From Streptomyces sp. JH14 (GTDB lineage Bacteria > Actinomycetota > Actinomycetes > Streptomycetales > Streptomycetaceae), in contig NZ_JAJNEL010000002.1 in assembly GCF_029428675.1 (NCBI RefSeq), forward strand, positions 186,001-250,000: a stretch of DNA of 64,000 nt, read 5' to 3'. Shown here piece by piece: positions 63,542-64,000 of the stretch. Both the position numbers and the translations under genes were made by a program. Numbering within the stretch: position 1 is the stretch's first letter; every line of letters begins with the position of its first letter. Under the pieces are notes generated by a model. That model was not told the DNA's origin. It was given only the letters and a program-made list of their open reading frames with translations, and did not search any database.

Positions 63542-64000
63542 GCCGTCTCGACCGCAGCCGTGGTGCGGGGTGCGCCCGGGGGGTGGGGCGTGCCGTGGGT
63601 GGCTGCGGGAGTGGCTGTCGTGGGCAGGCCGGTCGCGCGGGACGCGGCCTGCGGTGATTCTCGTCCGGTCGGCCCGATGCGCGGGCTTGGTGCCTGTCTG
63701 CTGGGCGACCGGGGTGGTGCGTGGGGCTTGATCAGTAGGCCGAGTTGACGTTGTCGATCGAGCCGTAGCGGTGGGCCGCGTAGTTGGCGGAGGCGGTGAT
63801 GTTGGCGACCGGGTCGTAGATGTTCTGCGAGGTGCCGGCGACGTGGTAGGTCTTGAAGGTGGGGTCGATGACCTGCATCAGGCCCTTGGAGGGGATGCCC
63901 TTCATGGCGTTGGAGTCCCAGTTGTTGATGGCGTTGGGGTTGCCGGAGGACTCGCGCATCAGGTTCTTGTGGATGCCCTCGTAGGTGGCCGGGATGCCCT
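63542..64000. repeat. Direct repeat, copy 2 (cut by window edge)
   Basis: Near-identical to 57274-57732, offset 6268 bp. It includes the non-coding spacer and the 3' part of a second SLT gene. Confidence 0.95.
63732..64000 (-). CDS. Second transglycosylase SLT-domain protein, C-terminal part (cut by window edge)
   Basis: The last 89 codons of a gene whose visible protein is the same as the copy at 57464-57940, including the catalytic Glu in MRESSGNPN. The few DNA differences in it (for example at about 63847 and 63931) are synonymous, so this copy is under constraint or the duplication is recent. The start lies beyond the window. Confidence 0.92.
   Translation of the reverse strand, partial: GIPATYEGIHKNLMRESSGNPNAINNWDSNAMKGIPSKGLMQVIDPTFKTYHVAGTSQNIYDPVANITASANYAAHRYGSIDNVNSAY

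Noticed and set aside
1..64000. CRISPR arrays, tRNA and rRNA genes
   Set aside because: No regularly spaced short repeats, no cloverleaf with a T-loop GGTTCRA pattern in a suitable setting, and no rRNA-like conserved stretches were seen on either strand.

Overview
The window is about 64 kb of high-GC actinobacterial chromosome, almost certainly Streptomyces. Signs are strong G/C at third codon positions, many GTG starts, CYP157/CYP154-type P450s, Tat-type secreted glycosidases and lone CUT1 sugar transporters with no ATPase subunit beside them. No tRNA, rRNA or CRISPR array was seen.

Region 1 (1-9.9 kb) begins with divergent xylA (5' part only) and xylB around a shared control region. Then come a secreted/membrane VWA pair, a ThuA-like protein, a half-size ABC exporter, a P450, a DUF6221 protein and a small secreted protein.

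Region 2 (9.9-26.9 kb) is the best understood part and looks like a complete xyloglucan utilisation locus. GH74 and GH12 endo-enzymes are secreted. A lipoprotein-dependent CUT1 importer takes up oligosaccharides. Cytoplasmic GH42, GH95, GH31 (YicI type) and GH3 enzymes remove galactose, fucose, xylose and glucose. Released xylose would feed xylA/xylB. Two perfect TCGAAGCGCTTCGA palindromes lie in the divergent promoter region. The same palindrome core lies upstream of a LacI-family gene 25 kb away (39.7-40.7 kb), its likely regulator.

Region 3 (28.1-39.6 kb, all minus strand) is the most unusual. In transcription order it holds a VMAP-like protein with an N-terminal effector-associated-like domain, a MoxR AAA+ ATPase, a 1443-residue vWA/NB-ARC/TPR protein (FxsT type), an alpha/beta hydrolase, a caspase-like protease with a matching C-terminal domain, a small FxsA-like peptide without the FxSxx end, and a HExxH protein of the type proposed to modify peptides. 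It resembles an NTP-dependent conflict/signalling system combined with a RiPP-like peptide module. The radical SAM enzyme FxsB is absent.

Region 4 (41-53 kb) has a CYP157/CYP154 pair outside a conservon, a secreted GH31 enzyme broken by one inserted base, an ATPase/TPR regulator, an IS256-family element with a coupled passenger gene, and an alpha/beta hydrolase.

Region 5 (53-64 kb) is a scrambled accessory stretch. It has a GtrA protein, two secreted proteins (one a sphingomyelinase), an SLT-domain protein, an ISAs1-family transposase, an HxlR-controlled redox operon (DsbA-like, DoxX, NAD(P)-binding), and a graveyard of gene fragments (PIG-L, aldehyde dehydrogenase, GlcG/HbpS, sphingomyelinase tail). 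It ends in a second copy of the SLT gene. The sphingomyelinase-tail/SLT block therefore occurs twice, about 6.3 kb apart.
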